DNA of 64,000 bases, taken from the NCBI GenBank assembly GCA_037974335.1, contig CM075760.1, forward strand, positions 32,559,609-32,623,608. Direction: 5' to 3'. This DNA is from Prionace glauca. Taxonomy: Eukaryota > Chordata > Chondrichthyes > Carcharhiniformes > Carcharhinidae. Each line of letters opens with the position of its first letter. Positions within the stretch are counted from its first letter, which is position 1. The notes beneath the pieces are model-generated. The model saw nothing but the letters and a program-made list of their open reading frames with translations, had not been told where the DNA came from and ran no database searches. Below are positions 21,656 to 31,729 of the stretch, one piece after another. The translations under genes and the position numbers were made by a program.

Positions 21656-22258
21656 TCAAGAGCCTTGGGACATCCCTGGGAATCAGTTGATTCCTATGGA
21701 CATTCCAACATATTTTATGGCTCACTTGTCTTTCTTCTGAGCTTCCGGGGATTCCGTGAATGTCTGTATAAGCTGTGCATGTTTATTGATGTCTTTTCTT
21801 TTAATCCACAGGTGAATCGGTCCGCCTTGTTGACCAACAAGGGGCATACACGCGGTGGGTCGTGCGAGAGCTGCTCTTGGATGTTGCTTCGAGAGTTGCC
21901 TAGTGCTTCACATCGTTAGTTACGCTTAAATTGGACCATCTGACGGACAACACGACAGCTCAGTGACTATCACTGTTTGCTGTGCAGACACATGGATTTG
22001 GGCCAGTGTCTGCGGGAGTTTGCACATTCTCCCCATGCTTGCGTGGGTTTTCTTCCACACACCAAAAACGGGCTCTTAGGCTGATTGGTGGTACCTAATT
22101 GTCCCTAAATTAATCGTTCCTCAATCTGGTTATAAGTCCAATAGGCGTAGACAAAGGTCATAGGTAGAGGAGGGCATTCACAATGTTTAAAATGGCGGCG
22201 TGGGCTCGTTGGGCCGAAGGGCCTGTTTCCTGTGCTGTGTTGTTCTTTGTTCTTTGAA
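21655..22258 (+). repeat. Left arm of a 0.6-kb inverted repeat
   Basis: The arm pairs with 24640-25262 in reverse complement over its whole length: GATCAAGAGC..TTGGGAC at the outer edge, TGTTGACCAACAAGGG in the middle, CTAAATTAATC and the GTGCTGTGTTGTTCTTTG block at the inner edge. Visible similarity is high, with scattered substitutions. Composition: a unique outer part with a TTTAATCCACAG acceptor and an Ig-V-like relic (21813-21960), then SINE/LINE terminal sequence. Confidence 0.8.
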
Positions 22259-22339
22259 ACCGGAGCACCCAGAAGAAACCCGTGCAAATGCAGGTTCGAG
22301 CGTGCAATCTCCACACAAGCAATGATCCAAACTAGAAAT

Positions 22340-24235
22340 CGAACCCGGATTCCTGGCTTTGCGAGGCACTAGTGCTGGCCACAGTTCCACAGTGCCACTC
22401 AGTGAAGGAGAACGAGAAAATAGGGCCAGTAAAACTCGGAGGAAGTGCAGGCAGGGTATGGTTGCTATTCGAAGAGGGCTTGATGGATTGAACGTCATTT
22501 GTTTCAATGCAAGGAGTGTAACAGAGAAGAACTTAAACTTGGATTAGTAATTAGAATTATGACATCGTTGCCATTCTAAAGATTTGGTTAAGGGAAGGAC
22601 AGGATGGCAGCTTAACTTTCCAGGATACAGATGTTCAGTGGGATAGAGGGAGATCTAAAAGGGGTGGGGGAGTTGCAGTATTAGTTAAGGAGAATGTCAC
22701 ATCTGTACTGCAGGAGGTCACTTCAGGGGGCTCATGTAATGGAGGCAATATGGGCCGTGCTCAGGAATAGGAAGCATGTAGCCACATGTAGGAGTTTACT
22801 ATAGGACTTCTAACAACCAGGAGGTAGAGGAACAGATATGTAGGCAGATTTTGATAAGGTGTAAAAGTGGCAAGATTGTTGTGATGGGAGATGTCAACGT
22901 CCCCTATATTGCTTGGGATTCAATTAGTGCTAGGGATGTGGATGAGGCAGAGTTTGTGATGAGGGCTTCTGGAAGTAGTATGTAGATAGTCCAACTATGG
23001 GAGGGGCCATATTGGGGAATGAGCCCGGCCAACTGATCGACGTTTGAGTGGGGGAACAGTTTGGGAACAGTTACCACAATTCAGTAACATTTAACGGATA
23101 GATGTAAGTATTGTCCTGAATTGAAGGTGTTAAACTGGGGGGAAGGCTAATTACAACAAAATTAGGCAGGAACTAAAGAATGTAGTTTGAGCGAATGTAG
23201 TTTGAGGGCAAATCAACATCTGGCATGTGGGAGCTTTCAAGTGTAAGTTAATAGGAATTCAGGACTGGCACATTTCTGTAAGGATGAAGGATAAGTATGG
23301 CAAGTTTCGGGAACCTTGGATAACAAGAGATATTTTGAGCCTGGTCAAATAGGAAAAAATGAAACCTCTGGTTTCTATGGCTATGACTGGTCTTTCATTC
23401 CCTCATCATACTGTTTAAGTATCTTTCACTTTCTATGCTTCTTTTTTTAAGTATCATACTGTTTAAGTATCTTTCACTTTCTATGCTTTTTAATTTTGAC
23501 TAAGGATCATCTGGACTCGAAACATCAGCTCTTTTCTCACCTTACAAATGCAGCCAAACCTGCTGAGATTCACATTCCTCCCAAGGTGAAGGATATGTAT
23601 CGGATAATGAGAGATATAGTGAGCTTGGTCAAATAGAAAAAGGAAGCCCTAGTTTCTGTGGTTATGATTCATCTTTACTTTCCTCTCCCTCTACTATAAA
23701 TATCTTGCGCTTTATTTGTCGTTTAGCTTTGAGGAATGGTCGTCTGGATTTAAAACGTCAAGTCTTTTTTTCTCCTTACAGAAACTTCTAGGCTTGTTGA
23801 GCTTATTCATCATTTTATTGAAGAAAAAAAGAAGTATTTGTCAAGGCTACGTGCCTGGGAAGACATGAGCAAGTGTGGAATGTGAGGAAAATAGAAAGAA
23901 ATTTGAGCAAGGAGGAAGGAGGGCTAAAAGGGACGATGAAAGATAATTTGCCAGCAGGAATAGGGAAAACCCTTTCAGTACATACTTTAAGAGCATGAGG
24001 GTAGCCAAGGAGCGTATAAGAGAGCGAATCTAAGCATGGAGCCAGAGGAAATGGGCAAGGTATTACTTCACAACAGTATTCACCAAAGAGGACTTAATGG
24101 ATGATGAGTCTGGGAAAGAGTGTACTGATAGTTTGGGGCACATTGAGGTAAAGAATGAGGAGGTATTGGTGTTTTGAGAAGCATTAAAACAGACGAGTCG
24201 CCAGGGCTTAATGGGACATATCCCAGAATACTAAT
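22340..24235 (+). mobile_element. CR1-like LINE, endonuclease half, sense
   Basis: AATARSVTEKN-type and GVAVLVKENVTS-like stretches (22500-22720) and VVMGDVNVPYIAWDS (22880-22925) are the N-terminal APE-type endonuclease half of a non-LTR ORF2 (GD.N.P..W motif). The linker follows to a SPGLNGTYPRI block at about 24200. A 51-bp tandem duplication (CATACTGTTTAAGTATC at 23408 and 23457) and other small insertions break it. The frame is shattered. Confidence 0.75.
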
Positions 24236-24425
24236 GATCATTATTCTGTTGAAGCCCCTGACAGTCCTCATCGCTATCCGCACTTTCTCCAACCTTTGTG
24301 TCATCCACAAACTTAGTAATCAAACGAGTTATATTTTCCTCCAAATTGTTTATGTATATTACAAACAGCAAATGTTCCAACACTGATCCCTGAGGAACAC
24401 CACTTGTCAGAGCCCCTCATTCAGA
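24236..24425 (-). mobile_element. LINE RT snippet, antisense
   Basis: The complement of the FADD to GVPQG region (TTTGTGTCATCCACAAACTTAG, GATCCCTGAGGAACACCACT) sits inverted inside sense LINE sequence, so it was inserted or rearranged after the host LINE. Confidence 0.65.
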
Positions 24426-24640
24426 AATGCACCCGTCCATTGCAAGGGAGGAAATTGCTGGGGCCTTAAGGGAAATCATTGTATCCTCACTGACTACCGG
24501 GGATGATTGGAGAATACTGTTCCTTCGTTTAAGAAGCACAGCAAAGATAACCCAGGTATTTAGAGGCCGGTGGGCTTTCTATCAGTGGTAGGGGAATTAT
24601 TGGAGAGGATTCTTCGAGACAGGAATTGCTCCCACTGGAA
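24426..24640 (+). mobile_element. LINE RT fragment, sense
   Basis: This sense piece carries remnants of the EVIA, DDWRI and NYRPVSFLSVV..LLERIL stretch of the reverse transcriptase. Confidence 0.65.
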
Positions 24641-25262
24641 ATAACAAAGGACAAAGAACAACACAGCACAGGAAACAGGCCCTTCAGCTCAGTGAGGCTG
24701 CACCGCCATTTTAACATTGAGTGCCCTCCTCTACCCATGACCTTTGTCTGCACCTATTGGGGAAGACTGAGGGAAGATTAATTTAGGGACAATTTGTTAC
24801 ATCAATCAACCTAAGAGCACGTTTTTCGGGATGTGGGAGGAAACCGGAGCACCCGGAGAAACCCACGCAATCATGGGGAGAATGTGCAAACTCCCGCAGA
24901 TACCGGCCCAAATCCATGTGTCTGCACAGCAAACAGTGATAGTCACTGAGCTGTCATGTTGCCTGTCAGATGGTCCAGTTTAAGCGTACACCAACGACGT
25001 GAAGCACTAGGCAACTCTTGAAGCAACATCCAAGAGCAGCCATCGCACCGTGTGTATGTCCCTTGTTGGTCAACAAGGCGGACTGAATCTCCTGTGAACT
25101 AAAAGAAAAGACATCAATAAACATGCAAAACTTAGATAGACATTTACGGAATCCCCAGAAGCGCAGAAATAAAGCAAGTGAGCCATGAAATATTTTGGAA
25201 GGTCCATAGGAATCAATTGATTCCCAGGGACGTCCCAAAGCTCTTGATCTTTATTTAGAAAA
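24640..25262 (-). repeat. Right arm of the 0.6-kb inverted repeat
   Basis: It is the reverse complement of 21655-22258. Its minus strand keeps a TTTTAGTTCACAG acceptor followed by GDSVRLVDQQGTYTR, the counterpart of GESVRLVDQQGAYTR in the left arm. The arms lie 2.4 kb apart around LINE sequence. Confidence 0.8.
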
Positions 25263-26165
25263 GTCTAAATAAGTGAATGTAGTAGCTGAAAGTAACATGG
25301 TTTTGTGACAGGGAAGTCGTGGCTCACTTTCTTGATTAAGTTTTTTTGAAGAAATGACGAAGGTCATTGATGAAGATAGGGCAGTAGATATTGTCTACCT
25401 GGACTTCAGTAAACCCTTTGACAGGGTCCCCCATGACAGACTGACACAGAAGGTGAAGTGGCACAGGATCAGAGGTGGTTGGGAAGATGTATGCAGCGGT
25501 CGCTCAGTCATAGAAGACAGATGGTAACAGTTGTGAATGGAGGAGGAGGGCGAGGGGACGTCTTGCTGCAACTGTACAGGGTACTGGTGAGGCCGCAGCT
25601 GGAGTACTGTGTGCAGTTTTGGTCGCCGCACTTGCGCAAGGATATTTTGGCCTTGGAAGGAGTGCAGAGGAGTTGCACTAGGCTGATACCGGAGATGAAG
25701 TAGTTAGACTATGAAGAGAGACTAAATAGACTGGGTCTGTACTCGTTGGAGTTTAGAAGGATGAGGGGGGATCTTATAGAGATGTATAAGATAGTGAAAG
25801 GGATGGATAGGGTAGAGGTAGAGAGATTCTTCCCGCTCAGAAAAGACAGCAGGACTAGAGGGCACAGCCTCAAGATAAGGGGGTTGGGGGGGGGGGGCAG
25901 TTTAGAACGGAGTTGAGGAGGAACCTCTTCACTCAAAGGCTGGTGAATCTCTGGAATTCTCTGCCCGTTGAAGTGGTGGAGGCTGCCTCGCTAAATATAT
26001 TTAAGTCACGGGTAGATAAGTTTTTGACAGACAAGGGAGTTAAGGGTTACGGGGAGAAAGCGGGAAAGTGGAACTGATCCACTTCAGATCAGCCATAATC
26101 TTATTGAATGGCGGGGCAGGCTCGAAGGGTTAGATGGCCTACTCCTGCTCCTATTTCTTATGTTC
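25262..26165 (+). mobile_element. CR1/L2-like LINE 3' part, sense
   Basis: VDIVYLDFSKPFDRVPHDRL (25388-25445) resumes RT sequence after the inverted-repeat arm. After a deletion comes LYRVLVRPQLEYCVQFWSPHLRKD, the thumb, and a well-preserved 3' end (NLFTQRLVNLWNSLPVEVVE to the GGCAGGCTCG...CTACTCCTGCTCC terminus at 26110-26165). Confidence 0.8.
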
Positions 26166-26735
26166 TTATTAGGGTTGTGACAAGTGGTGTTCCTCAGGGA
26201 TCAGTGTTGGAACATTTGCTGTTTGTAATATATATAAACGATTTGGAGGAAAATATAACCCTTTTGATTAGTAAATTTGTGGACGACAAAGGTTGGAGAA
26301 ATTGTGGATAACGAGGAGGACTGTCAGGAGCTTCAACAGGACAAAAATCGTTTGAAGAATTGTGCAGGGAGGTGGCAGATGGTGTTTGGGTGGATAAGTG
26401 TGAGGCAATACATTTTGGAATGTCTAATACAGATGGGAAATGTACAGTAAATGACAGAATCCTTAACAGCATTGATAAGCAGAGGGATCTGGGCTTACAG
26501 GTACACAGGTCACTGAAAGTGGCAATGCAGGTGGAGAAGGTAGTCAAGAAGGCATACGGCATGTTTACCTTCATCGGCCGGGGCATTGAGTTTAGAAATT
26601 GGCAAGTCATGTTGCAGCTTTATAGAACTTTAATTAGGTCGCATTTGGAATATAGTGTTCAATTCTGGTCGACCCTACCAGAAGATGTGGAGGTTTTGGA
26701 GAGGGTGCAGAAAAGATTTCATGGAATAGAATAGA
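26165..26735 (+). mobile_element. CR1-like LINE RT fragment, sense
   Basis: VTSGVPQGSVLEHLLFVIYINDLEENI runs into LISKFVDD (Ala to Val in the catalytic box). WVDKCEAIHFG, LGLQVHRSLK and LIRSHLEYSVQFWS follow. It is interrupted by a SINE at about 26735 and resumes near 27400. Confidence 0.8.
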
Positions 26736-26739
26736 ATAG

Positions 26740-27045
26740 AATCCTTACAGTGTAGAAAGAGGCCATTCAGACCATCGAGTCTACACCGCACACAATCCCG
26801 CCAAGGTCCTATTTCCCTAACCCCTCATATTTAACCAGCTAATTGCCCTAAAATAGGATCGATTTAGCATGGCCAATAACCTAGCCTGCACACCTTTTGA
26901 CTGGGAGAAAACAGAGCTCCTGGAGGACGTGCGCACAGACATGGGGAGAACGTGCAAATTCCACACAGGCAGTTACCTGAGGCCGAAATTGAAACCCGGG
27001 TCCCAGGTGCTGTGAGGCTGCAGTGCTAACCACCATCCACCTTGC
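26740..27045 (-). mobile_element. tRNA-headed SINE, antisense
   Basis: It starts with the tail (ATCCTTACAGTGTAGAAAGAGGCCATTC), continues through the body and the B-box complement (ATTGAAACCCGGG at 26989-27001), and ends with the head complement at about 27045. It is inserted in a LINE, since RT sequence flanks it on both sides. Confidence 0.85.
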
Positions 27046-27289
27046 CACCCACTTTTTTTTGTTTAAATTATGGTTCAATTTATCTCCTATCCCCTCATTT
27101 TCTGTTTTCAACTCCCAAGGCATACTTTCTATCAGACCAAAGCTCACTTTGTTGACTCTTTTCATTTTTAAGTATCTGTAGAAACTGTTACGTTATGTAC
27201 TATATGGCTATTTTAAAAAATTTCTCGACGACTTTCTCTCATTCTCCCTCTTTGGTAATCTTTTGGTCATTCTTTGCTTTTTTTTATCC

Positions 27290-27395
27290 TATCTCATCCT
27301 ATCCTATCTACCCTATCTTATACTATCCATCCTATCTTAATTACCCTGTCTTATACTATCCATCCTATCCTATTCTATCCAATCTTTTGACCTGT
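27290..27395. repeat. TATCC-rich simple repeat
   Basis: A degenerate (CTATCYTATC)n tract (CCTATCCTATCTACCCTATC...). It is short and intronic. Confidence 0.8.
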
Positions 27396-27399
27396 CACC

Positions 27400-27845
27400 C
27401 TTTTACCAGGATGTTGCCTAGCTTTGAAGGCCATTAGCTGTGAGGAGAAACTGGAGAAACTTAGTTTGTTCTCACTGGAACGACAAAGGTTGAGATGGAA
27501 ACCTGATAGAGTCTGCAAGATTACGAGGGGCATAGTCAGATGCTTTTTCCCACCGTCGAAGTGTAAATTACAAGGGGGCATAGGTTTGAGATGCGAGGGG
27601 CAAGGTTTAAAGGAGATGTATGAGGCAAGTTGTTTGTACAGAGGGTGGTGGGTGCCTGGAATTCGCTGCCGTGGAAGTTAGTGGAAACAGACACGATGGT
27701 GACTATTAAGGACATCTTAATAAACCCATGAATAGGATGGGAATGGAGGGTTATGGTCCCCGGGTGGGTAGGGGGCTTTAGTCCAGTCCAGCAGCATGGT
27801 TGGTGCAGGCTTGGAGAGCCAAAAGGCCAGTTCCTGTGCTGTAAC
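27400..27845 (+). mobile_element. LINE 3' fragment, sense
   Basis: This is the C-terminal RT region (RMLPSFEGH-like at 27405-27435, LEKLSLFSLERQRLRW, then GAWNSLPWKLVETD-like remnants) and the 3' terminus near 27840. It probably belongs with the piece at 26.17-26.73 kb, split by the SINE and the simple repeat. Confidence 0.75.
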
Positions 27846-27871
27846 TTTCTTTGCTCTTTGTTGAAAAACAA

Positions 27872-27940
27872 CTAGGGATGGACAGAAAACGCTGTTCAAG
27901 CCGGCAACACCCACATCCTGTGAGAGAATAAAAATAGACC
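27872..27940 (+). mobile_element. SINE tail upstream of receptor exon 2
   Basis: TAGGGATGGACAGAAAACGC through CACCCACATCCTGTGAGAGAATAAAAATAGA is the 3' end of a second SINE family. It ends 43 bp before the exon 2 acceptor and is nearly identical to an inverted copy at 28508-28578. Confidence 0.75.
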
Positions 27941-27983
27941 TTGCAGCCAGTTGCTCGCATGACTAATTTCTTTTTCACAATAG

Positions 27984-28282
27984 GTTCTGCTGGGGATCTT
28001 CAGATTTGTCTCAATAGAAAGCAGGCCAGCGGTGGGACATGCAAAGTGGAGCTGAAGTGTTCCAGCTTGCGTGACTCGGCTTTTGAGTGGTTCAGAGGGG
28101 ACAGGAAGGTCATCGCTGATCAGAGGCATAAGCTGACGTTTGGTGGGATGTTTTTGGATGTCACACTAGATTCCGAGCTTGGAGAGACGATTTATAAATG
28201 CAAGGACGCTGCAACAAGAGTCGAGCAGATTGTTGATTTGAGAGAAACCTGTGGGAATAGCTCAAAATCAGCACCCTACCAG
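27984..28282 (+). CDS. ITAM receptor exon 2: C2-type Ig domain
   Basis: The exon is framed by TTCTTTTTCACAATAG and CAG|GTAACA and encodes about 99 residues. The B-strand Cys lies in KVELKCSS, the C-strand Trp in FEWFRGD and the F-strand Cys in ETIYKCKD, the core of an Ig fold. Two more cysteines lie before the B strand (LQICLNR and GGTC) and one after the G strand (LRETC). A pair linking the first strand to the end of the domain is typical of the membrane-proximal C2 domain of CD2/SLAM receptors. There is a possible N-glycosylation site NSS near the end. The short Cys-to-Cys span (about 43 residues) fits C2/I-set and not V-set. The ligand is unknown. Confidence 0.75.
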
Positions 28283-28507
28283 GTAACAATCTATCATTTT
28301 ATTACATCGCAAATGCATGAACAAATCCTCGGTATTCAACGACATTAACAACAGTGAATACTCCACTATCCTGGGGGTTAATGATCAATTCTACCACTGT
28401 CACTGTAATATATTCTGTGTCGTGATATATGGAAGCACACTTCTCAGACACCATGGAGCAGTCTTGTGTTAATTTATTGACCTCCTGACTTCCCAAATTG
28501 TGTCCAC

Positions 28508-28660
28508 CATCTATTTTTATTCTCTCACAGGATGTGGGTGTTGCCGGCCTGAACAGCAATTTTTGTCCATCCCTAATTATTTTTGAGAAGGTGGTGGGGA
28601 GCTGCCTCCTTGAACCGCTGCAGTCCCCGTGACGTAGGTACACCAATCCTGGCCTATATG
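28508..28660 (-). mobile_element. SINE (second family), antisense, downstream of exon 2
   Basis: The complement of the tail at 27872-27940, extended into the body (AAGGTGGTGGGGAGCTGCCTCCTTGAACCGCTGCAGTCC). With the upstream copy it forms an inverted pair enclosing exon 2. Confidence 0.75.
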
Positions 28661-28661
28661 T

Positions 28662-29560
28662 GACTCCAGCCACACAGCAATATGGTTGATTCTCAACTGC
28701 TGTCAGAAATAGACCAACGGGGACCCTATTTTATGGATCACTATGGCATTGTGGGTCAACGTCACAGCGCGAGGACTGTAGCGTCAGGAGTGTGAATGTT
28801 TTTTTTATTCATACACACGTACTCATGCGCACATGCGCACACACACATACACACAGACACAAACTCGTGCACACACATGGGCGCATGCGCACACACATAC
28901 AAAAGCGCAGGAGCGCACACAAACATATCTGTGCGCGTGCACACAAACACCCACATGCATGTGTAAACGGACACGTAAACACACTCGTGCATGTGCACAC
29001 ACACATACAAGCATGCATGCACATGTGCACACATGTATGCGCGCACACTCACTCTGTGTGCATGCATTCACACTTGTGTGCATACACACGTGCACGCACA
29101 CACGTAAACACGCGCATGTAAACACACACACTCACAGACACACATAAATACACGCACATGCATGTGCACAGACACATGCACACACTCTCACATTTGTGCA
29201 CACGTACACTCATGCACCCACTCACAAGCACACACACACATTCATCGTCGGTGGAATTTGAATTCAATATTTTTTAAAAATCTGAAATTAAGAATCTACT
29301 GATGACCGTGAAGTCATTGAAACTATTGTTGCAAAAACCCATTTGGTTCACCAATGTCCTTTAGGGAGGGAAATCTGCCATCCTTAACTGTCTGGCCTAT
29401 ATGTGACTCCAGCCAAACAGCAATATGGTTGATTCTCAACTGCTGTCAGAAATAGACCAATTTTATTGATCTATTTCTATATTTCTATTTCTATTGATCT
29501 ATTTTATGGATCACTATGGCATTGTGGGTCAACGTCACAGCGCGAGGACTGCAGCCTTTC
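28662..29560 (+). repeat. Tandemly duplicated intron block with CA repeats
   Basis: CTATATGTGACTCCAGCCAC...CTGTCAGAAATAGACCAA and ATCACTATGGCATTGTGGGTCAACGTCACAGCGCGAGGACTG at 28660-28780 recur at 29397-29553, each followed by an alternating purine-pyrimidine CA/CG tract (28797-29245 and 29570-29660). The repeated unit includes the end of a third SINE (body at 29245-29460). Confidence 0.75.
28797..29245. repeat. (CA)n-rich tract with CG steps
   Basis: About 450 bp of alternating purine-pyrimidine (ACACACGTGCACGCACAC...) with many CGCG/TGCA steps, a potential Z-DNA former. The ORFs through it on both strands are repeat artefacts. Confidence 0.85.
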
Positions 29561-29771
29561 AAGAAGGCAGAACACACGCGCGCACACATGCACATACATG
29601 TGCACACACATACACACACATGCATACATGCACACACGTGCACACCCACACGCACACATAAACATAAGCGCACAAGCACTGCATTTGAGAGAATACCCTG
29701 TGGTGGTTATTTGTTATTGAACCACTCTATTTCTCCCTATTGTTCTATTTAAATATGTTTCCTCATTTCAG

Positions 29772-29865
29772 TACCAGAAAGTGAAGATTATTCTTACTAC
29801 AATTTTCCTGACAGTTTGTACGGCAGCCTTGATGATCACTTTCTATCTGAGCCGTCAGCAGAGCA
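29772..29865 (+). CDS. ITAM receptor exon 3: transmembrane segment
   Basis: Acceptor CCTCATTTCAG; a second in-frame AG six bases on (TACCAG) would drop two residues. The exon encodes YQKVK, then the hydrophobic IILTTIFLTVCTAALMITFYL (about 21 residues, no charge), then SRQQS as stop-transfer. The donor that keeps frame is A|GTTAAGT (29865/29866), a poor match to GTAAGT; an in-frame TAA (29868-29870) follows at once. Joining here to exon 4 gives the clean codon A|GC. The lack of an acidic or basic residue in the span argues against CD3/CD79-type assembly. Confidence 0.7.
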
Positions 29866-29884
29866 GTTAAGTACTGAGTCTGTT

Positions 29885-30500
29885 CTCATAGCAGCAATCT
29901 CCTCTTAATCCCAGAATGTTGACCGAGCATTGACTGTGAGTGGCAGGGAACATCGCACTAGGGGTGTGAATGACAGGGGACCTTACACTGGGGGTGTGAA
30001 TGACAGGGGACCTCACACTAGGGGTGTGAGAGACAGGGATCTGGTACTGGGGATTTGAGAGACATGGATCTCGTCCTGAGGGTTTGTGAGACAGGGGATC
30101 TCGCACTGCGGACGTGAGAGAGACTGGAGATCTCGCACTGAGTGTGTGAAAGATGGGGATCTCGCACTCGGGGATTGAGAGACAGGGGGCCTCGAACTGG
30201 GGATGTGAGAGACAGGAGGTAATGCACTGAGAGTGTGAGTGAGAGGTGATCGAGCACTGGGGATGTGAGAGACAGGAGATCTCTCATTGCATTGGGGGTG
30301 GGGGAGACAGGGGATCTCGCACTGGGGGTGTGAATGACAAGGGATCACACACTTATGGTGTGAGTGTCAGGGGATCTCGCATTCAGGTTTTAAGAGACAA
30401 GGGATCATGCACTAGCGGTGTAAGTGACAGGGAATCTCACACTCGGGGTGTGAGAGAGAGGGGATCTCACACTAGGGCTGTAAGGGAGAGAGAGACAATC
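29885..30500 (+). repeat. Intronic ~32-bp minisatellite (GGGATCTCGCACTGGGGGTGTGAGAGACA)
   Basis: About 19 imperfect units lie between exons 3 and 4. The consensus unit is ACAGGGGATCTCGCACTGGG plus GTGTGAGAG. The unit length stays near 30-33 bp. Confidence 0.85.
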
Positions 30501-30639
30501 CAGCAATTGAAGTAAGGTTTTTGTGGGAGAGGGAAGGAGGATGGCAGCAGAGGGAAAGATTGGGGAGAGGGAGGGAATGATAACAGAGACTCAATATTAT
30601 CTGATACTGACTTTTTCTTATTTTGCCTCTTGTGTCTAG

Positions 30640-30672
30640 GCAACAGTGAAAAGGAAACGGGACATAAGCAAG
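30640..30672 (+). CDS. ITAM receptor exon 4: 33-nt juxtamembrane exon
   Basis: The acceptor is TTGTGTCTAG and the donor G|GTAGGG. The exon encodes SNSEKETGHKQG across its joins. Tiny phase-1 cytoplasmic exons like this are common in Ig-type receptors. The frame stays open for 146 nt past the donor to a stop at 30816-30818, so intron retention, or use of a phase-matched acceptor at 30750 (GATTACAG), would give a short tail without the ITAM. Confidence 0.65.
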
Positions 30673-30819
30673 GTAGGGGATCAATCCAGTGGGTACTCCG
30701 AATCTCTCTGACTGTATGTAATAAACTGTTGTTTACTGTGCCGATTACAGATGTGGGTAGGAGGAGACCTGGTGTTTTCTATCAGGAAAATAGTGACTGT
30801 TTTATGGGGACAGTTTAAG

Positions 30820-31720
30820 AGGGATCTTTACTCTGTATCTAACCCCGTGCTGTACCTGTCCTGGGAATGTTTGATGGAGACAGTGTAGAAGGAGTTTTGC
30901 TCTGTATCTAACCCTATGCCATATTGCTATATCTGTCTTGGGAGTTTGAAAGGGGAGAGTGTAGACGGAATTTTACTGTGTCATACCTGTCCTGGAAGTA
31001 TTTCATTGCGGGGGGAAGCGGGGGTGTTAGTTTAGGAGAAACTTTAGTCTGCATTAAACCCTGTGCTGCATATGTGAGCGTTTGATGGGGACAGTGTAGA
31101 GGGATTTTTACTGTGCATCTGACCTGGTGCTGTACTGTCCAGGGAATGTTTGATTGGGGACAGTGTAGAGGGGATTTTCGTATGTATCTAACTCTGTGTT
31201 GTGCTTGCCCTGGGAGTGTTTGATGAGGACAGTGTACACAGAGATTTATTTTGTCTCTAACCCTGTGCTGTGCCTGTCCTGGGAATGTTTGATGGGAACA
31301 GTGTACACGGAGATTTATTCTGTCTCTAACCTCGTGCTGTGCCTGTTTTGGGAGTGTTTGGTGGGGTCAACGTACAGAAAACTTTAATCTGGCTCTAACC
31401 TCGTGCTGTAACTGTCCCAGGAGTGTTTGATGTGGGCACTATAAGACGGATTTTTTTCTCTGTATCTAACCCCGTGCTCTACCTGTCCTGGGAGTGTTTG
31501 GTAGGGACAGTGTAGAGGGAGTATTTCTCTGTATCTTACCCTGTGCTATACCTGTCCAGGAAGTGTTTGATGGGGACAGTGTAGAGGAAGCTTCACATTG
31601 TATCTAACCCCGTGCTACACCTGTCCTGGAAGTGTTTGATGGAGATAGTGTAAACAAAGATTTATTCTGTCTCTAACGTTTTGCTGAACCTGTCCTGGGA
31701 ATGTTTGATGTGAACAGTGT
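30820..31720 (+). repeat. Intronic ~70-75-bp minisatellite
   Basis: About 12 imperfect units of the type CTGTCCTGGGAATGTTTGATGG / GGACAGTGTAGAGGGA / CTCTGTATCTAACCC lie between exons 4 and 5. Unit boundaries are clear from the repeated GTGTTTGATGGGGACAGTGTA. Confidence 0.85.
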
Positions 31721-31729
31721 AAGAGGGAG

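Noticed and set aside
28762-29267. Cys/Val- or His/Thr-rich ORFs
   Set aside because: Translations of an alternating CA/CG repeat.
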